A stretch of 64,000 bases of DNA from Burkholderia sp. Bp8963 (GCF_003854275.1 NZ_QTQP01000008.1:124001-188000), one strand, 5' to 3'. Positions 48,876-59,416 are shown, numbered from the stretch's first letter. A program made the numbers and translations. Notes: a model not told the origin generated them from the sequence alone.

Positions 48876-50273
48876 ATGTCGCATTCCGGTCTTACGCGGA
48901 CGGCCGCCGCGCCGCCGTCCCTGTCCAGCCATGCCGCCGATACCGCGCGCCTCGCCGCACCGCTCGCGATCGCCCAGCTGTCGCAGATGGCGATGAGCGT
49001 CACCGACACGGTGCTGCTCGGCTCGCTCGGCCCCGACTCGCTCGCCGCGGGCGGGCTCGGCGCGAACTTCTTCTTCGTGATCGTCACGGTGCTGCAGGGC
49101 GTGCTGTCGTCGATCAGCGTCAGCGTCGCGCACGCGCGCGGCGCGAAGGCCGACCACCGGGTGCCGCACATCTACTGGACGGGCTTCGCGCTGGCGGTGC
49201 TGCTCGCGATCCCGGCCATCGTCGCGCTGTCGCTGTCCGAGCCGATCCTGCTGATGTTCCATGAGCCGCCGGCACTTGCGCGCAACGTCGGCGAATACAC
49301 GGGCATCCTGCGCTTCGCCGCGCTCGGCAGCCTGATCGGCGTCGGCCTGATGCGCTCGTTCCTGCCGGCGATCGGCGCCGCGCGGCGGCTCCTGTGGGTG
49401 TCGCTTGGCGGCATCGGCGTGAACGCGGTGTTGAACTACGGTCTGATCCACGGCGCGTTCGGGCTGCCGCGGCTCGGCTTTCTCGGTTCCGCGGTCGCGA
49501 CGACGATCACGATCTGGCTCTCCGCGCTTGCGCTCGTCTGGCTGCTGCACGGCCGCCGGCGCTTCAAGCATTTCGTGACCGTGTCGCGTCCGAAGCTGCC
49601 CGTGATGGGCGAGCTGATCGGCATCGGCTGGCCCGTCGCGATCACGTACGGGGTCGAATCGACGCTGTTCCTCGCAACCGGCCTCACGGTCGGCGTGCTC
49701 GGCGCGACGTCGCTCGCCGCGCACCAGATCGCGCTGAACGTCGCGTCGGTGTCGTTCATGGTGCCGCTCGCGATCGGCCAGGCGGCCAATGTCCGGGTCG
49801 GCTACTGGGTCGGCGCGGGCGCGCCCGTCGCCGCGCGGCACGCGGGTTTCGTCGCGCTCGGGCTCGGCGTCGCATTCATGTCGCTGTCGGGGCTCGTGAT
49901 GATCGTCGCGCCGCATACGATCGTCGGCCTCTACCTGCACCTCGACGATCCCGCGAACGCCGGCACCGTGTCGCTTGCCGCGTCGCTGCTCGGAATCGCC
50001 GCGGTGTTCCAGATCGTCGACGGAATGCAGACGGTCGCGTCCGGCGCGCTGCGCGGCCTGAGGGACACGCGCATCCCGATGCTGGCCGCCACCTTTGGCT
50101 ACTGGGGGATCGGCTTTCCGACCGGCTACTGGCTCGCGTTCCATGCGGGCCTCGGCGCACGCGGTCTGTGGTGGGGCCTCGCGGCGGGCCTTGCGAGCGT
50201 TGCCGCGCTGTTGGCGTGGCGCTTCCATCGGAAGAGCGCATCGCTCGCCACTGAGCGCCACTTGAGCCACTGA
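48876..50273 (+). CDS. MATE-family multidrug efflux protein (NorM-like)
   Basis: A 465-residue inner-membrane antiporter with about 12 helices in two bundles. MATE features include LAAPLAIAQLSQMAMSVTDTVLLGSLG, the internal second-half repeat WPVAITYGVESTLFLATGLTVGVLGATSLAAHQIA and QTVASGALRGLRDTRIPM. Likely exports cationic drugs in exchange for Na+ or H+; substrates unknown. Confidence 0.9.
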   Translation: MSHSGLTRTAAAPPSLSSHAADTARLAAPLAIAQLSQMAMSVTDTVLLGSLGPDSLAAGGLGANFFFVIVTVLQGVLSSISVSVAHARGAKADHRVPHIYWTGFALAVLLAIPAIVALSLSEPILLMFHEPPALARNVGEYTGILRFAALGSLIGVGLMRSFLPAIGAARRLLWVSLGGIGVNAVLNYGLIHGAFGLPRLGFLGSAVATTITIWLSALALVWLLHGRRRFKHFVTVSRPKLPVMGELIGIGWPVAITYGVESTLFLATGLTVGVLGATSLAAHQIALNVASVSFMVPLAIGQAANVRVGYWVGAGAPVAARHAGFVALGLGVAFMSLSGLVMIVAPHTIVGLYLHLDDPANAGTVSLAASLLGIAAVFQIVDGMQTVASGALRGLRDTRIPMLAATFGYWGIGFPTGYWLAFHAGLGARGLWWGLAAGLASVAALLAWRFHRKSASLATERHLSH

Positions 50274-50410
50274 GCGCCTGACGGCGCAATCCGGCCGTCG
50301 GCGCTATGCTTCTTGCGTTGAAGACGCTGCGGACAAGCAGCGCAACTGCGTCACGATACGCCTGACGCCGCGCCCCGCGCGGCCTTTCCCCTTTCGAAGA
50401 GGAGTGCATC

Positions 50411-51805
50411 ATGAACGAAGCAGTTCGGATGGAACGCGACACGTTCGGCGAGATCGCCGTGCCGGCCGCCCGGCTCTGGGGCGCGCAGACCGAGCGCTCG
50501 CTGCAGAACTTCAGGATCTCGACCGAGAAGCAGTCGCCGGAACTGATCCACGCGCTCGCGACCGTCAAGCGCGCGGCGGCGGCCGTGAACCAGTCGCTCG
50601 GCGTGCTGGCCGACGACAAGGCCAGCGCGATCATCGCGGCGGCCGACGAGATCATCGCGGGCCAGCATCCGCGCGAATTCCCGCTCGCGGTCTGGCAGAC
50701 CGGCTCCGGCACGCAGACCAACATGAACCTCAACGAGGTGATCGCGAACCGTGCGAGCGAGCTGATGGGCGGCGAGCGCGGCGAAGCGCGCAAGGTGCAT
50801 CCGAACGATGACGTGAACCGCGGCCAGTCGTCGAACGACGTGTTCCCGACTGCGATGCACGTCGCCGCCGCGTACGCGATCGTCAACCACCTGCTGCCCG
50901 CGCTGCGCACGCTGCGCGCAACGCTCGACGCGAAATCGAAGGCGTTCGCCGACATCGTCAAGATCGGTCGCACGCACCTGCAGGATGCGACCCCGCTCAC
51001 GCTCGGCCAGGAATTCTCGGGCTACGTCGCGCAGCTCGACCAGGGCGTCCGGCACGTCGAATCGGCGCTGCCGCACCTGTACGAGCTCGCGCTCGGCGGC
51101 ACCGCGGTCGGCACCGGGCTGAATGCGCATCCGGAATTCGCGGTGCGCGTCGCCGACGAAATCGGCCGCCTGACGAAGCTGCCGTTCGTGACCGCGCCGA
51201 GCAAGTTCGAGGTGATGGCGGCCGCCGACGCGCTGGTGTTCGCGCACGGCGCGCTGAAGACCGTCGCGGCCAGCCTGATGAAGATTGCCAACGACGTCCG
51301 CTGGCTCGCGAGCGGGCCACGCTGCGGGCTCGGCGAGCTGTCGATTCCCGAGAACGAGCCGGGCAGCTCGATCATGCCGGGCAAGGTGAATCCGACCCAG
51401 TCCGAGGCCGTGACGATGCTGTGCTGCCAGGTGTTCGGCAACGACGTCGCGGTGAACGTCGGCGGCGCGAGCGGCAATTTCGAGCTGAACGTGTTCCGGC
51501 CGATGATCGCGCATAACGTGCTGCAATCGGTGCGGCTGCTCGCCGACGGCGCGCAGAGCTTCAACGACCACTGCGCCGTGGGCATCGAGCCGAACCGCGC
51601 GCGCATCGACCTGCTGCTGAACGAATCGCTGATGCTCGTGACGGCGCTCAATCCGCACATCGGCTACGACAAGGCCGCGCAGATCGCGAAGAAGGCGCAC
51701 AAGGAAGGTACGACGCTGAAGGCCGCCGCGCTCGCGCTCGGCCATCTGACCGAGGCGGAATTCGATGCGTGGGTGCGGCCGGAGCAGATGATCGGGTCGC
51801 GCTGA
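50411..51805 (+). CDS. fumC: Class II fumarate hydratase
   Basis: Oxygen-stable TCA-cycle enzyme interconverting fumarate and malate. The 464 residues begin [26 protein letters not shown]; the signature is [16 protein letters not shown] with the catalytic Ser, and other blocks are [40 protein letters not shown] and [23 protein letters not shown] ribosome site precedes the ATG. Confidence 0.97.
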   Translation: MNEAVRMERDTFGEIAVPAARLWGAQTERSLQNFRISTEKQSPELIHALATVKRAAAAVNQSLGVLADDKASAIIAAADEIIAGQHPREFPLAVWQTGSGTQTNMNLNEVIANRASELMGGERGEARKVHPNDDVNRGQSSNDVFPTAMHVAAAYAIVNHLLPALRTLRATLDAKSKAFADIVKIGRTHLQDATPLTLGQEFSGYVAQLDQGVRHVESALPHLYELALGGTAVGTGLNAHPEFAVRVADEIGRLTKLPFVTAPSKFEVMAAADALVFAHGALKTVAASLMKIANDVRWLASGPRCGLGELSIPENEPGSSIMPGKVNPTQSEAVTMLCCQVFGNDVAVNVGGASGNFELNVFRPMIAHNVLQSVRLLADGAQSFNDHCAVGIEPNRARIDLLLNESLMLVTALNPHIGYDKAAQIAKKAHKEGTTLKAAALALGHLTEAEFDAWVRPEQMIGSR

Positions 51806-51853
51806 GCGGTCAAGCGCGCGCCGGCGTTTGCGCCGGGCGCGAGGCACCGGGTG

Positions 51854-51874
51854 GCCTGGCACCGGAGGCCAGGC
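51854..51874. terminator. Short hairpin between fumC and the thioesterase gene
   Basis: GCCTGGC-ACCGGAG-GCCAGGC, within a patch of near-repeats (GGCACCGGGTGG, GGCACCAGGTGG). Convergent gap; could be a weak bidirectional terminator. Confidence 0.35.
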
Positions 51875-51927
51875 ACCAGGTGGTCTGAAGCGCGCTGGCG
51901 GCGCAACGGCCGCCGCCGCGCGACGCG

Positions 51928-52440
51928 TCAGATCGTGCCCTTCGCAACCTCTTCCGGCTTCATCTCGACGATCTTGTCGAGCGCGGCGCGCACGTCCATC
52001 GCGTATTTCGCGAGCACCTTCTGCTCGTCGGTTTCCGGCACGAACGGCGGCACCGGCAGCGGGTTGCCGTTCTCGTCGACCGCGACGAACACGACGAGGC
52101 AGTCGGTCGTCTGGCGCAGCACGCCGCCTTTCGGATCGCCGGCGTGCACGGATACATGGATGTGCATGCTGGTGCGCCCCGTCGCGACGACGCGCGCCTT
52201 CAGCTCGACGAGATTTCCAACCAGGATCGGGCGCTGGAAGCGGATGTTGCCGACGCTGACCGTCACGCAGTAGCGGCTCGACCAGACCGCCGCGCACGCG
52301 TACGCAACCTCGTCGATCCATTTCATCAGCGCGCCGCCATGCACCTTGCCGCCGAAGTTCACGGACGACGGCTCGGCGAGAAAGCGGAAGACGGTTTCGG
52401 TGCGATCGAGGGTCGCGGGGGCAGGGGACAAGGGGGGCAT
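51928..52440 (-). CDS. Acyl-CoA thioesterase, hotdog fold (YciA-like)
   Basis: A 170-residue hot-dog thioesterase: PSSVNFGGKVHGGALMKWIDEVAYACA (catalytic Asp), IRFQRPILVGNLVELKARVVATGRTSMHIHVSV and TDCLVVFVAVDENGNPLPVP are typical of the YciA/BACH group that hydrolyses a wide range of acyl-CoAs. Cytoplasmic; no signal peptide. Confidence 0.9.
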   Translation of the reverse strand: MPPLSPAPATLDRTETVFRFLAEPSSVNFGGKVHGGALMKWIDEVAYACAAVWSSRYCVTVSVGNIRFQRPILVGNLVELKARVVATGRTSMHIHVSVHAGDPKGGVLRQTTDCLVVFVAVDENGNPLPVPPFVPETDEQKVLAKYAMDVRAALDKIVEMKPEEVAKGTI

Positions 52441-52582
52441 CTTGTGGGCTCCAGGCGGCGGGGGCGCTGCAATCGGGGCATTATACGTTGCGCTGCGTCA
52501 ACGCGTCGCAGCGCGACGGCGCCAGGTGCAGGCGGCGTTCCCGGGCCACGCCCGCCGTGCCGGGTGCGCGGATAGCCGACCG

Positions 52583-52723
52583 TCAGCGCCGCACCGTGAC
52601 GCCCTGGTCGATCACGCCGTACATCTCGATACTGCCGCCGCGCTCACCTGCGGAACCCGCGCCGCCCTGCGCACAGGCCGCGCAGACGAGCGCGACCGCC
52701 AACATGCCGAAAATCGTCTTCAT
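52583..52723 (-). CDS. 46-residue exported peptide with porin-like segment
   Basis: An open frame of 46 residues starting MKTIFGMLAVALVCAACA, a signal-peptide or lipoprotein-like N-terminus with a poor lipobox, followed by SIEMYGVIDQGVTVRR. That segment closely resembles the first beta strand of Burkholderia outer-membrane porins (SSVTLYGVIDxG). No clear Shine-Dalgarno. It may be a real short protein or the remnant of a porin gene; I cannot decide by sequence alone. Confidence 0.5.
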   Translation of the reverse strand: MKTIFGMLAVALVCAACAQGGAGSAGERGGSIEMYGVIDQGVTVRR

Positions 52724-52907
52724 CGTCGCATCGCGTTGCGTGCGGCGGCCCCACTGCCGCCGCGTCCGTTTATTTTACGCGCGCGCCACCCCACCCACCC
52801 CGCCGGCCGGCCCTGCAATCGACATTTCAGCAAGTCGTGAAACATCGAATGCAGCAAGCACCTACACTACGTCGTATCCCCTTCCATTTCCTCGCCGGGA
52901 CGCCACG

Positions 52908-53615
52908 ATGACCGATCACGACGACCATCATTTTCCGGGCCTGAGCCGCATCGGCGCGCTGATCGCCGATCCCGGGCGGGCCGCGATGCTGTGGGTGCTG
53001 ATGGACGGCAGCGCCCGTCCGGCCGGCGAGCTGACGCTGATCGCCGGGCTGTCGCCGTCCGCCGCGAGCGCCCACCTCGCGCGGTTGACCGATGGCGGGC
53101 TGCTCGCGCTCGACGTGCGCGGCCGCCACCGCTACTACCGGATCGCCTCCGCCGACATCGCCGCGTCGCTCGAGGCACTCGCGAACGTCGCCCGCGCGGC
53201 CGCGCCCAACCGGCCGGTTCCGCCGACGGCGCGCAGCGTGCCCGCCGAACTCCGCTACGCGCGCACCTGCTACGACCACATGGCCGGCGAGCTCGCGGTG
53301 CGCATCTTCGACGGCCTCACCGCGCGCGGCTGGCTACACGCGCAAGGCGATGCGGTCGACACGACCGAGCTCGGCGCCCAGGCGCTCGCGCGCTGGGGCA
53401 TCGACGTCGCGCAGCAGCGCGCGCGCCGGCGTCGCTTCGCGTGCGGCTGCCTGGACTGGAGCGAACGCCGCGCGCACCTGGGCGGCGCGCTCGGCGCGGC
53501 ACTGCTCGACAGCTTCTGCGCGCACGGCTGGATCGAGCGCACCGAGCGGCCGCGCGTGCTGCGCGTGACGGTGTCGGGACAGCAGGCGCTCGACGCGTGG
53601 CTTACGGCCGCATGA
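52908..53615 (+). CDS. ArsR-family winged-helix regulator with C-terminal domain
   Basis: A 235-residue protein. The N-terminal winged helix is seen in DPGRAAMLWVLMDGSARPAGELTLIAGLSPSAASAHLARLTDGGLLALDVRGRHRYYRIA, the usual ArsR layout. A second domain follows with Cys-rich FACGCLDWSERRAHLGGALGAALL and a C-terminal strand (RVLRVTVSGQQALDAWL). The ATG at 52908 is the start that fits the family. Ligand unknown; Cys454-like metal sites are not evident beyond the single CGC. Confidence 0.85.
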   Translation: MTDHDDHHFPGLSRIGALIADPGRAAMLWVLMDGSARPAGELTLIAGLSPSAASAHLARLTDGGLLALDVRGRHRYYRIASADIAASLEALANVARAAAPNRPVPPTARSVPAELRYARTCYDHMAGELAVRIFDGLTARGWLHAQGDAVDTTELGAQALARWGIDVAQQRARRRRFACGCLDWSERRAHLGGALGAALLDSFCAHGWIERTERPRVLRVTVSGQQALDAWLTAA

Positions 53616-53777
53616 CGCGCGCATTGCGGCCGGACGACAACCGCGCCAGATGGACAAGAATTGTTACAGGACGAGCCATTAGCCTTACAAAACACCGCGC
53701 ACTGAAACAGGCCGAGCGGATATTGTGAAATCAACGGCACGAATCGACGGGCCGGGATAACGACGCATACGCTCATC

Positions 53778-56534
53778 ATGACCACCCTGTTCACGCTCAA
53801 GCGCACTGCCCGCCTCACGTTGCTCGCGTTCGCGGCGCTCGCCGCGTTGCCGCCCGCGTTCGCGCAATCGGCCGGCGCGCCGCCGTACGCGGCGCCGGCC
53901 CGGCAGCCGGGTGGTGACCCGCCCGGCCGGGTCGCACGGCTCAATTACCTGTCCGGCGCGGTGACGACCGAGCCGGCCGGCACCGACACGTGGTCGTACG
54001 CGGCCGTGAACCGGCCGTTGACGACCGGCGACCAGCTCTGGAACGACGCTGGCGCCCGCTCCGAAATCCACATCGGCTCGACCGCCGTGCGGCTCGGCCA
54101 ATCGACGAGCCTGTCGCTGCTGAACCTCGACGACTCGACGACCCAGCTGAAGGTCGGCCTCGGCACCGTGTCGACGCACGTGCGCTCGCTGCCGCCCGGC
54201 GCGTCGTATGAAATCGACACGCCGAACCTCGCGCTCGGCGTCACGGGCCCCGGCGACTATCGGGTCGACGTCGCGCCCGACGGCGCGAGCACGACGGTCA
54301 CCGTGCGGCGCGGCAGCGCGACCGTCTACGGCGACAACGGCCAGTATCCGCTGTCCGCCGGGCAGCAGGTCGTATTCACCGGCACCAACCTGGCGGTCGC
54401 GCAGGAGTCCCCGGCGCCCGGATTCGATCCGCTCGACCAGTGGGCGGCCGGCCGCGACGCGGCCGAGGAACGCTCGGTGTCGGCACGCTACGTGTCGCGC
54501 GACGTCCCCGGCTACCAGGATCTCGATGCGAACGGCACGTGGCGCCAGGATCCGAGCTATGGCTCGGTATGGGTGCCGAACGACGTGCCGTCGGACTGGG
54601 CGCCGTATCACGACGGCCACTGGATCTGGCAGGCGCCGTGGGGCTGGACCTGGGTCGATGACCAGCCGTGGGGCTTCGCGCCTTACCACTATGGCCGCTG
54701 GGCGTATGTCGACGACAGCTGGGCGTGGGTGCCCGGCCCGCTCGTCGTCAGCGAGCCGCCCGTCTATGCACCGGCACTCGTCGCGTTCGTCGGCGGTGGC
54801 GGCGGCGGCTTCGACTGGAGCGTCGGCCTCGCAGTCGGCGGCGTCGCGGCCGCAGGCTGCGCGTGGTTCCCGCTCGGCCCCGGCGAACGCTGGCACCCGG
54901 GCTGGGGCGGCTGGAGCCCGCACTACTACGATCGCGTGAACCAGAACGTCGTGGTGAACAACGTCAACGTGAACAAGACCGTGAACGTGACGAACATCAA
55001 CAACATCACCAACATCAACAACACGTACATCAACTATCACGCGCCGCATGCGATCACGGCCGTGCCCGCGACCGCGTTCGTGCACGGCCAGCCGGTCGCG
55101 CATTTCGCTCAGCGGGTCGATCCGCAGCAGTGGCGCAACGCGCACGTGACCCCCGGCACGCCCGGCATCGCCCCGGTGCGCCAGAGTTTCACCGGCGGGC
55201 TGCGCAATGCCGCCTATCGACCGCCCGCTGCCGTCGCGCAGCACCCGGTCGTCGCGACCCGCAACCCGGTGGTGCCGGCCGCGTATCGCGACCAGGCGGC
55301 CGCGCACCTCGTGCAGCAAGGCGGTCGCGTGCCGGGCGCCGGCGCGCCGGTCGCGAAGACGTCCGCGCCGCCCGACTACACGCCGCGCCCGGTCCGGGTA
55401 GCCGGCAACCCGCACCAGGACTGGGCGATGCGAAACGTCCAGCTCGTCAACCCGCACGGCCCGGTCGTGCAGCCGCCGCATGCGCAGGGCGAAGGCCGAC
55501 CCGGCGCCACGCATGCACAGGGCGAAGGCCAGCCTGGCGCTGCGCATGCGGGCCCGTCCGGCCTCGCAGCGGCCGGCATCGGCGCGGCCGCCGCCGGTCT
55601 GGGCGCGGCGGCGCTCATGGGCGCCGCGCATGGCGGCCACCCGACGAACGGCGACGCCGCGAATGCGCCTCATCTAATGAACGGTGCCGTGCCGAACGTG
55701 CCCGCGGCGCAGCACGCCGCCGCGGCGCCCGAGCGCGGCGTCCCGCATCCGCCGTCGTTCGGCAACGCGCCGGACCAGCGCAACGGCGAGCGGCCCGCAG
55801 CAGCCGCACCAGATCAGCGCAACGGCGAGCGGCCCGCAGCAGCCGCGCCGGCGCCGGCGCCCGCGTGGATGCAGCCGCATCCGCCGATCGACCGGCAGCG
55901 CGCAGCGCTCGGCCCGTCTGGCGCGCCGCTGTCGGCAACGCATCCAGCAGGCCAGAACGCGCTGCTGCCGTTGCGCGGTACGCAGACGCCGCGCGCTGAG
56001 GCCGCACCGTCGCCGCAAGGCGGGATGCCTGCCGCGCGGCAGGCCGAAGCGGCACCTGCGCCGCGCGCTGAAGCCGCGCCGTCGCCGCAGGGCGGGATGC
56101 CTGCCGCGCGGCAAGCCGAAGCGGCACCTGCACCGCGCGCGCTGCCGCAACCGCACGCCGACCTCGCCACACAAGTTCCGCAGCCGCGACCGCGCCCCGA
56201 TTTCACCGCGCCCGCGCAGCATGCGCAACCGCGGTCGGAACCGCGGCCGGATTACGCGGCACCGGCGGCACGGCCTCGCCCGGACTACTCCGCGCCCGCG
56301 CCGCGTCCGAGCTACACGCCGCCGCATGCGAACGAGTATCGTCCGCCGGCCCCGGTTCACGAAGCGCCACGCCCGCAGCCTGCGATGCCGGCGCCGCGGA
56401 TGGAGCCGCGTGCAGAGCCGCGACCGCAGGTGCAGGCGCCGCGCATGGAGCCGCGCCCGGCGGCGCCACCCCCGCAGCACGTGCAAAGCAGCCCGCCGCC
56501 GCAAGCGCAACACGACAACCGGCGCCACGAGTGA
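53778..56534 (+). CDS. Large secreted FecR-domain protein with Trp-rich repeats and Pro-rich tail
   Basis: A 918-residue protein with a signal peptide (LLAFAALAALPPAFA, cut about residue 29). Residues about 50-205 form a FecR-like domain (LTTGDQLWNDAGARSEIHIGSTAVRLGQSTSLSLLNLD, SYEIDTPNLALGVTGPGDYRV). Next comes a Trp/Tyr-rich region with WAPYHDGHWIWQAPWGWTWV and FAPYHYGRWAYVDDSWAWVPG units (DUF6600-like), then a VNVNKTVNVTNINNITNINNT tract and about 500 residues of Ala/Pro/Gln-rich tail with tandem repeats. No FecI/FecA genes are adjacent, so this is not a classic FecR anti-sigma factor. A cell-surface structural role is inferred. Confidence 0.85.
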   Translation: MTTLFTLKRTARLTLLAFAALAALPPAFAQSAGAPPYAAPARQPGGDPPGRVARLNYLSGAVTTEPAGTDTWSYAAVNRPLTTGDQLWNDAGARSEIHIGSTAVRLGQSTSLSLLNLDDSTTQLKVGLGTVSTHVRSLPPGASYEIDTPNLALGVTGPGDYRVDVAPDGASTTVTVRRGSATVYGDNGQYPLSAGQQVVFTGTNLAVAQESPAPGFDPLDQWAAGRDAAEERSVSARYVSRDVPGYQDLDANGTWRQDPSYGSVWVPNDVPSDWAPYHDGHWIWQAPWGWTWVDDQPWGFAPYHYGRWAYVDDSWAWVPGPLVVSEPPVYAPALVAFVGGGGGGFDWSVGLAVGGVAAAGCAWFPLGPGERWHPGWGGWSPHYYDRVNQNVVVNNVNVNKTVNVTNINNITNINNTYINYHAPHAITAVPATAFVHGQPVAHFAQRVDPQQWRNAHVTPGTPGIAPVRQSFTGGLRNAAYRPPAAVAQHPVVATRNPVVPAAYRDQAAAHLVQQGGRVPGAGAPVAKTSAPPDYTPRPVRVAGNPHQDWAMRNVQLVNPHGPVVQPPHAQGEGRPGATHAQGEGQPGAAHAGPSGLAAAGIGAAAAGLGAAALMGAAHGGHPTNGDAANAPHLMNGAVPNVPAAQHAAAAPERGVPHPPSFGNAPDQRNGERPAAAAPDQRNGERPAAAAPAPAPAWMQPHPPIDRQRAALGPSGAPLSATHPAGQNALLPLRGTQTPRAEAAPSPQGGMPAARQAEAAPAPRAEAAPSPQGGMPAARQAEAAPAPRALPQPHADLATQVPQPRPRPDFTAPAQHAQPRSEPRPDYAAPAARPRPDYSAPAPRPSYTPPHANEYRPPAPVHEAPRPQPAMPAPRMEPRAEPRPQVQAPRMEPRPAAPPPQHVQSSPPPQAQHDNRRHE
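55770..55847 (+). repeat. Tandem 39-bp repeat in the FecR-protein tail
   Basis: Two near-identical units encoding PDQRNGERPAAAA (55770-55808 and 55809-55847). Confidence 0.9.
55998..56141 (+). repeat. Tandem 72-bp repeat in the FecR-protein tail
   Basis: Two near-identical 24-residue units starting EAAPSPQGGMPAARQAEAAP (55998-56069 and 56070-56141). Copy number is likely to vary among strains. Confidence 0.9.
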
Positions 56535-56568
56535 GTGAACGCGTGAGTGGACACAAACTCGGATGACA

Positions 56569-56609
56569 AAACGCCCCGACCGGCAGAAGCCGATCGGGGC
56601 GTTGTTTTG
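56569..56609. terminator. Bidirectional terminator between the FecR-protein gene and thyA
   Basis: AACGCCCCGA-c-CGG / CCG-a-TCGGGGCGTT pairs with one mismatch around a six-base loop, flanked by AAAA and TTTT tracts. Placed between convergent genes. Confidence 0.85.
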
Positions 56610-56649
56610 CCGACCACATGTTGTCGGGCCCGGCGCCCGACGCGCGCGC

Positions 56650-57621
56650 TCAGACGGCCATCGGCGCCGTCAGCGGCTCATGGTGCCGGTATCCGGCGAG
56701 CGAGAAGTCGGACGGCTCGATCTTCTCGAGCCACTCGGGTTCGTAGACGCCCGTCTGCGCATAGTCGGGCACGCGATCGGCGATCACGAGCCGCGGGCTC
56801 TCGTACGGCTCGCGCGCGAGCTGCTGCTGCAGCATGTCGAGCTGGTTTTCGTAGATATGCGCGTCGCCGATGAAATAGGTGAACCAGCGCGGCGTATAGC
56901 CGGTCAGACGGCCGACGAGCGACAGCAGCGCCGCGCCTTCGGTCAGGTTGAACGGCGTGCCGAGTCCGACGTCGTTGCTGCGGATGTACAGGCACAGCGA
57001 GATCTCGCGCTTCGCGGCGGTCGGCAGGAACTGGTACAGCAGATGACAGGCCGGCAGCGCGATCTGGTCGAGCAGCGCCGGATTCCACGCGTGGAACAGG
57101 ATGCGGCGGTCGGACGGGTTCTCCATGATCGTGTCGAGGCACTGGCGCAGCTGGTCGATCGCCTTGTACAGCAGCACCTTCGGCGCGCCGCCATCGTCGA
57201 AGCGCGTGACGATGCGAAAGCCGCGGCGCGTCGCATCAGCGATCTGCGCGTCGGCGCCCGCGTCGAGCACCTTGTAGCCGGGCCACTGGCGCCACTGCAC
57301 GCCATACACGTCGCCGAGATCGTCGACGCCCTGCCGGTACGGATTCGCGAGCCATTGCGCGTTCTCGTTCGCATTGGCGTCCCACACCTTGCAGCCGAGC
57401 GCGCGGAAATCGGCCGCGCTCTTCGACGCGCGCAGGAAGCCGACCAGCTCGCCGATCGCCGACTTGAACGCGAGCTTCTTCGTCGTCACGGCCGGAAAGC
57501 CTTGCTGGAGGTCGAAGCGCAGCATCGCGCCGGGCATGCTGATGGTGCGGATGCCCGTGCGGTTCTCCTGCCAGCTGCCAGTGTCGAGGATGGTGCGAAC
57601 GAGGTCGAGATACTGTTTCAT
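56650..57621 (-). CDS. thyA: Thymidylate synthase
   Basis: Makes dTMP from dUMP with methylene-tetrahydrofolate. The ATG at 57621 gives 323 residues, the longer proteobacterial form with an insert. Active-site region [18 protein letters not shown] carries the nucleophilic Cys; QVWRQW-like [23 protein letters not shown] and [13 protein letters not shown] are conserved. The frame upstream of 57621 overlaps the regulator gene and is not protein. Confidence 0.95.
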   Translation of the reverse strand: MKQYLDLVRTILDTGSWQENRTGIRTISMPGAMLRFDLQQGFPAVTTKKLAFKSAIGELVGFLRASKSAADFRALGCKVWDANANENAQWLANPYRQGVDDLGDVYGVQWRQWPGYKVLDAGADAQIADATRRGFRIVTRFDDGGAPKVLLYKAIDQLRQCLDTIMENPSDRRILFHAWNPALLDQIALPACHLLYQFLPTAAKREISLCLYIRSNDVGLGTPFNLTEGAALLSLVGRLTGYTPRWFTYFIGDAHIYENQLDMLQQQLAREPYESPRLVIADRVPDYAQTGVYEPEWLEKIEPSDFSLAGYRHHEPLTAPMAV

Positions 57622-57662
57622 GCGGGTTCCTTCGGCCGCGAGGGCGGCCGCACCCGCCAATT

Positions 57663-59060
57663 TTAGCAAGCGTGCCGCGGAAGGTCCGGCAACGGCGCCG
57701 GAAAGCCGGCCAGCGCATCGCCGCGATCGCGCATCCCGTGCGCACACATCAGCCGGTACAGCGTGACGCGCGACACGCCGAGCTCGCGCGCGGCATCCGC
57801 GAAACGGCCGCGGTGCCGCAGCAGCGCGTGTTCGATCGCCTGCCGCTCGGCCGCCTCGCGCGCCTCGACGAGCGACACGGGCGCGAGCACCGCATAGTCG
57901 CTCAGCTCGAGATCGTCGGCCGTGATCGTCCGGCCCTCCGACATCACGATCGCGCGACGCACGCGGTTGATCAGCTCGCGCACGTTGCCCGGCCACGGAT
58001 ACCCGTACAGCGCGGCAACCGCGTCGGGCGAGAAGCCGCGCAGGCGGCGATGCGAATCGCCCTTGAAGCGCTCGAGCATGTGCCGCGCGAGCACTTCGAT
58101 GTCCTTGCCGCGCGCGCGCAGCGGCGGTTCGTCGATCTTCAGTACGCAGAGCCGATGGAACAGGTCCTCGCGAAAACGCCCGTCGCGCAGCGCCGCTTCC
58201 ATGTCGACATGCGTCGCGCAGATCACGCGCACGTCGACCGGCACCGACACGTGCGCGCCGAGCCGTTCGATCTTCCCCTCCTGCAGGAAGCGCAACAGGC
58301 TCGCCTGGCTCTCGAGCGGCAGGTCGCCGATCTCGTCAAGGAACAGCGTGCCGCCGTGCGCGGCCTCGACGCGGCCGATCTTGCGCTGGTTCGCGCCGGT
58401 GAATGCACCGCGCTCGTAGCCGAACAGCTCGGCCTGCAGCAGCGTCGACGGGATCGCGCCGCAGTTGATCGCGATGAACGGTGCCTGCGCACGCGACGAC
58501 CGCTCGTGAATCGCGACGGCCGTCAGCTCCTTGCCGGTGCCCGATTCACCGGAAATGAACACGGGCGCATCGGTCGTCGCCACCCGGCGAATCATCTTGA
58601 ACAGCGCGAGCATCGCGTCGCATGTGCCGACCATCTCGCCCTCCCCGCGCCCGGCCCCCGCCGGCAGCGGAACCGGATCGGTCAGCGCGACCATTCCGTG
58701 CGCATGGCCGATCGTCTCGACGATCCGCGACGTCTCGTACGGCATCGTCACGTAGTCGAAGCAGTAGTCGCGAATCAGGTGCCGCAGCGCGGCGTCCTGC
58801 AACTGGCCGCGCTGCGTCGCCGCGATCCAGCCGATATGCGGGATCGTCAGGCAGGGCTCGAGTTCATGCAGGTCGGCCGGTTTGAAACCCGAGGAGAAAT
58901 CGAGCAGCCCGGCCGTCGCGACGCCGTGCTGCACGACACGCCGCACGTCGCGCACGGTTTCGGCGAGATCGACACGCCAGCCGCGCGCGTCGAAGTGTCC
59001 GCGCAACGCATCGCTCGGCTCCCGGGAAAAGTAGATCACATGCCGTGCTTCGGCTTCCAT
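57663..59060 (-). CDS. VpsR-like enhancer-binding regulator with intact sigma-54 loop
   Basis: A 465-residue regulator. The N-terminal domain (1-125: [22 protein letters not shown]) resembles VpsR, a c-di-GMP-responsive activator of biofilm genes, and lacks a clear phosphorylation aspartate. The AAA+ domain is complete: Walker A GESGTGKE 171-178, GAFTGA 218-223, Walker B GGTLFLDE 236-243, [12 protein letters not shown] about 356-367. A Fis-type helix-turn-helix ([24 protein letters not shown]) lies at about 419-442. Unlike V. cholerae VpsR, which I recall as lacking a normal sigma-54 loop, this one has it. It is divergent from the amyloid-like operon and is its likely activator. BerB of B. 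cenocepacia is another regulator of this kind, but identity with it is not claimed. Confidence 0.85.
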   Translation of the reverse strand: MEAEARHVIYFSREPSDALRGHFDARGWRVDLAETVRDVRRVVQHGVATAGLLDFSSGFKPADLHELEPCLTIPHIGWIAATQRGQLQDAALRHLIRDYCFDYVTMPYETSRIVETIGHAHGMVALTDPVPLPAGAGRGEGEMVGTCDAMLALFKMIRRVATTDAPVFISGESGTGKELTAVAIHERSSRAQAPFIAINCGAIPSTLLQAELFGYERGAFTGANQRKIGRVEAAHGGTLFLDEIGDLPLESQASLLRFLQEGKIERLGAHVSVPVDVRVICATHVDMEAALRDGRFREDLFHRLCVLKIDEPPLRARGKDIEVLARHMLERFKGDSHRRLRGFSPDAVAALYGYPWPGNVRELINRVRRAIVMSEGRTITADDLELSDYAVLAPVSLVEAREAAERQAIEHALLRHRGRFADAARELGVSRVTLYRLMCAHGMRDRGDALAGFPAPLPDLPRHAC

Positions 59061-59416
59061 ACGATCACCCCGTTCATCAACCGTCTAACGATTACCGACG
59101 CATGCCAAGTCGCATGCAAAAATCGAATCGGGTCCATGCACAGGCTGGCTCGATTCACCATGCAATGCGAGGCAGCGCTACACCTCGCATGATGGCGCGT
59201 ACGAATTCGCGGACAGCGGCCGCGGGTCTCTTCGCGTGTGGTTCTTGTTTGGTCAATGCAGCTTGGTTATAGCCGCTCATCAAGACAAACCGATTTCAAC
59301 GCCCTGCGTGCGATCGAAGCGCAACCCGACCGGATAATCGCGATTCCTCTGCATATATGGCCGGGCGCGCGGGCTGTTTTTCGCATCGACACGTAGCCAC
59401 GATTTTCATCCTTGAA

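Noticed and set aside
53685-55673. 662-residue frame antisense to the FecR-domain gene
   Set aside because: Shadow; the plus-strand gene has a signal peptide and recognisable domain.
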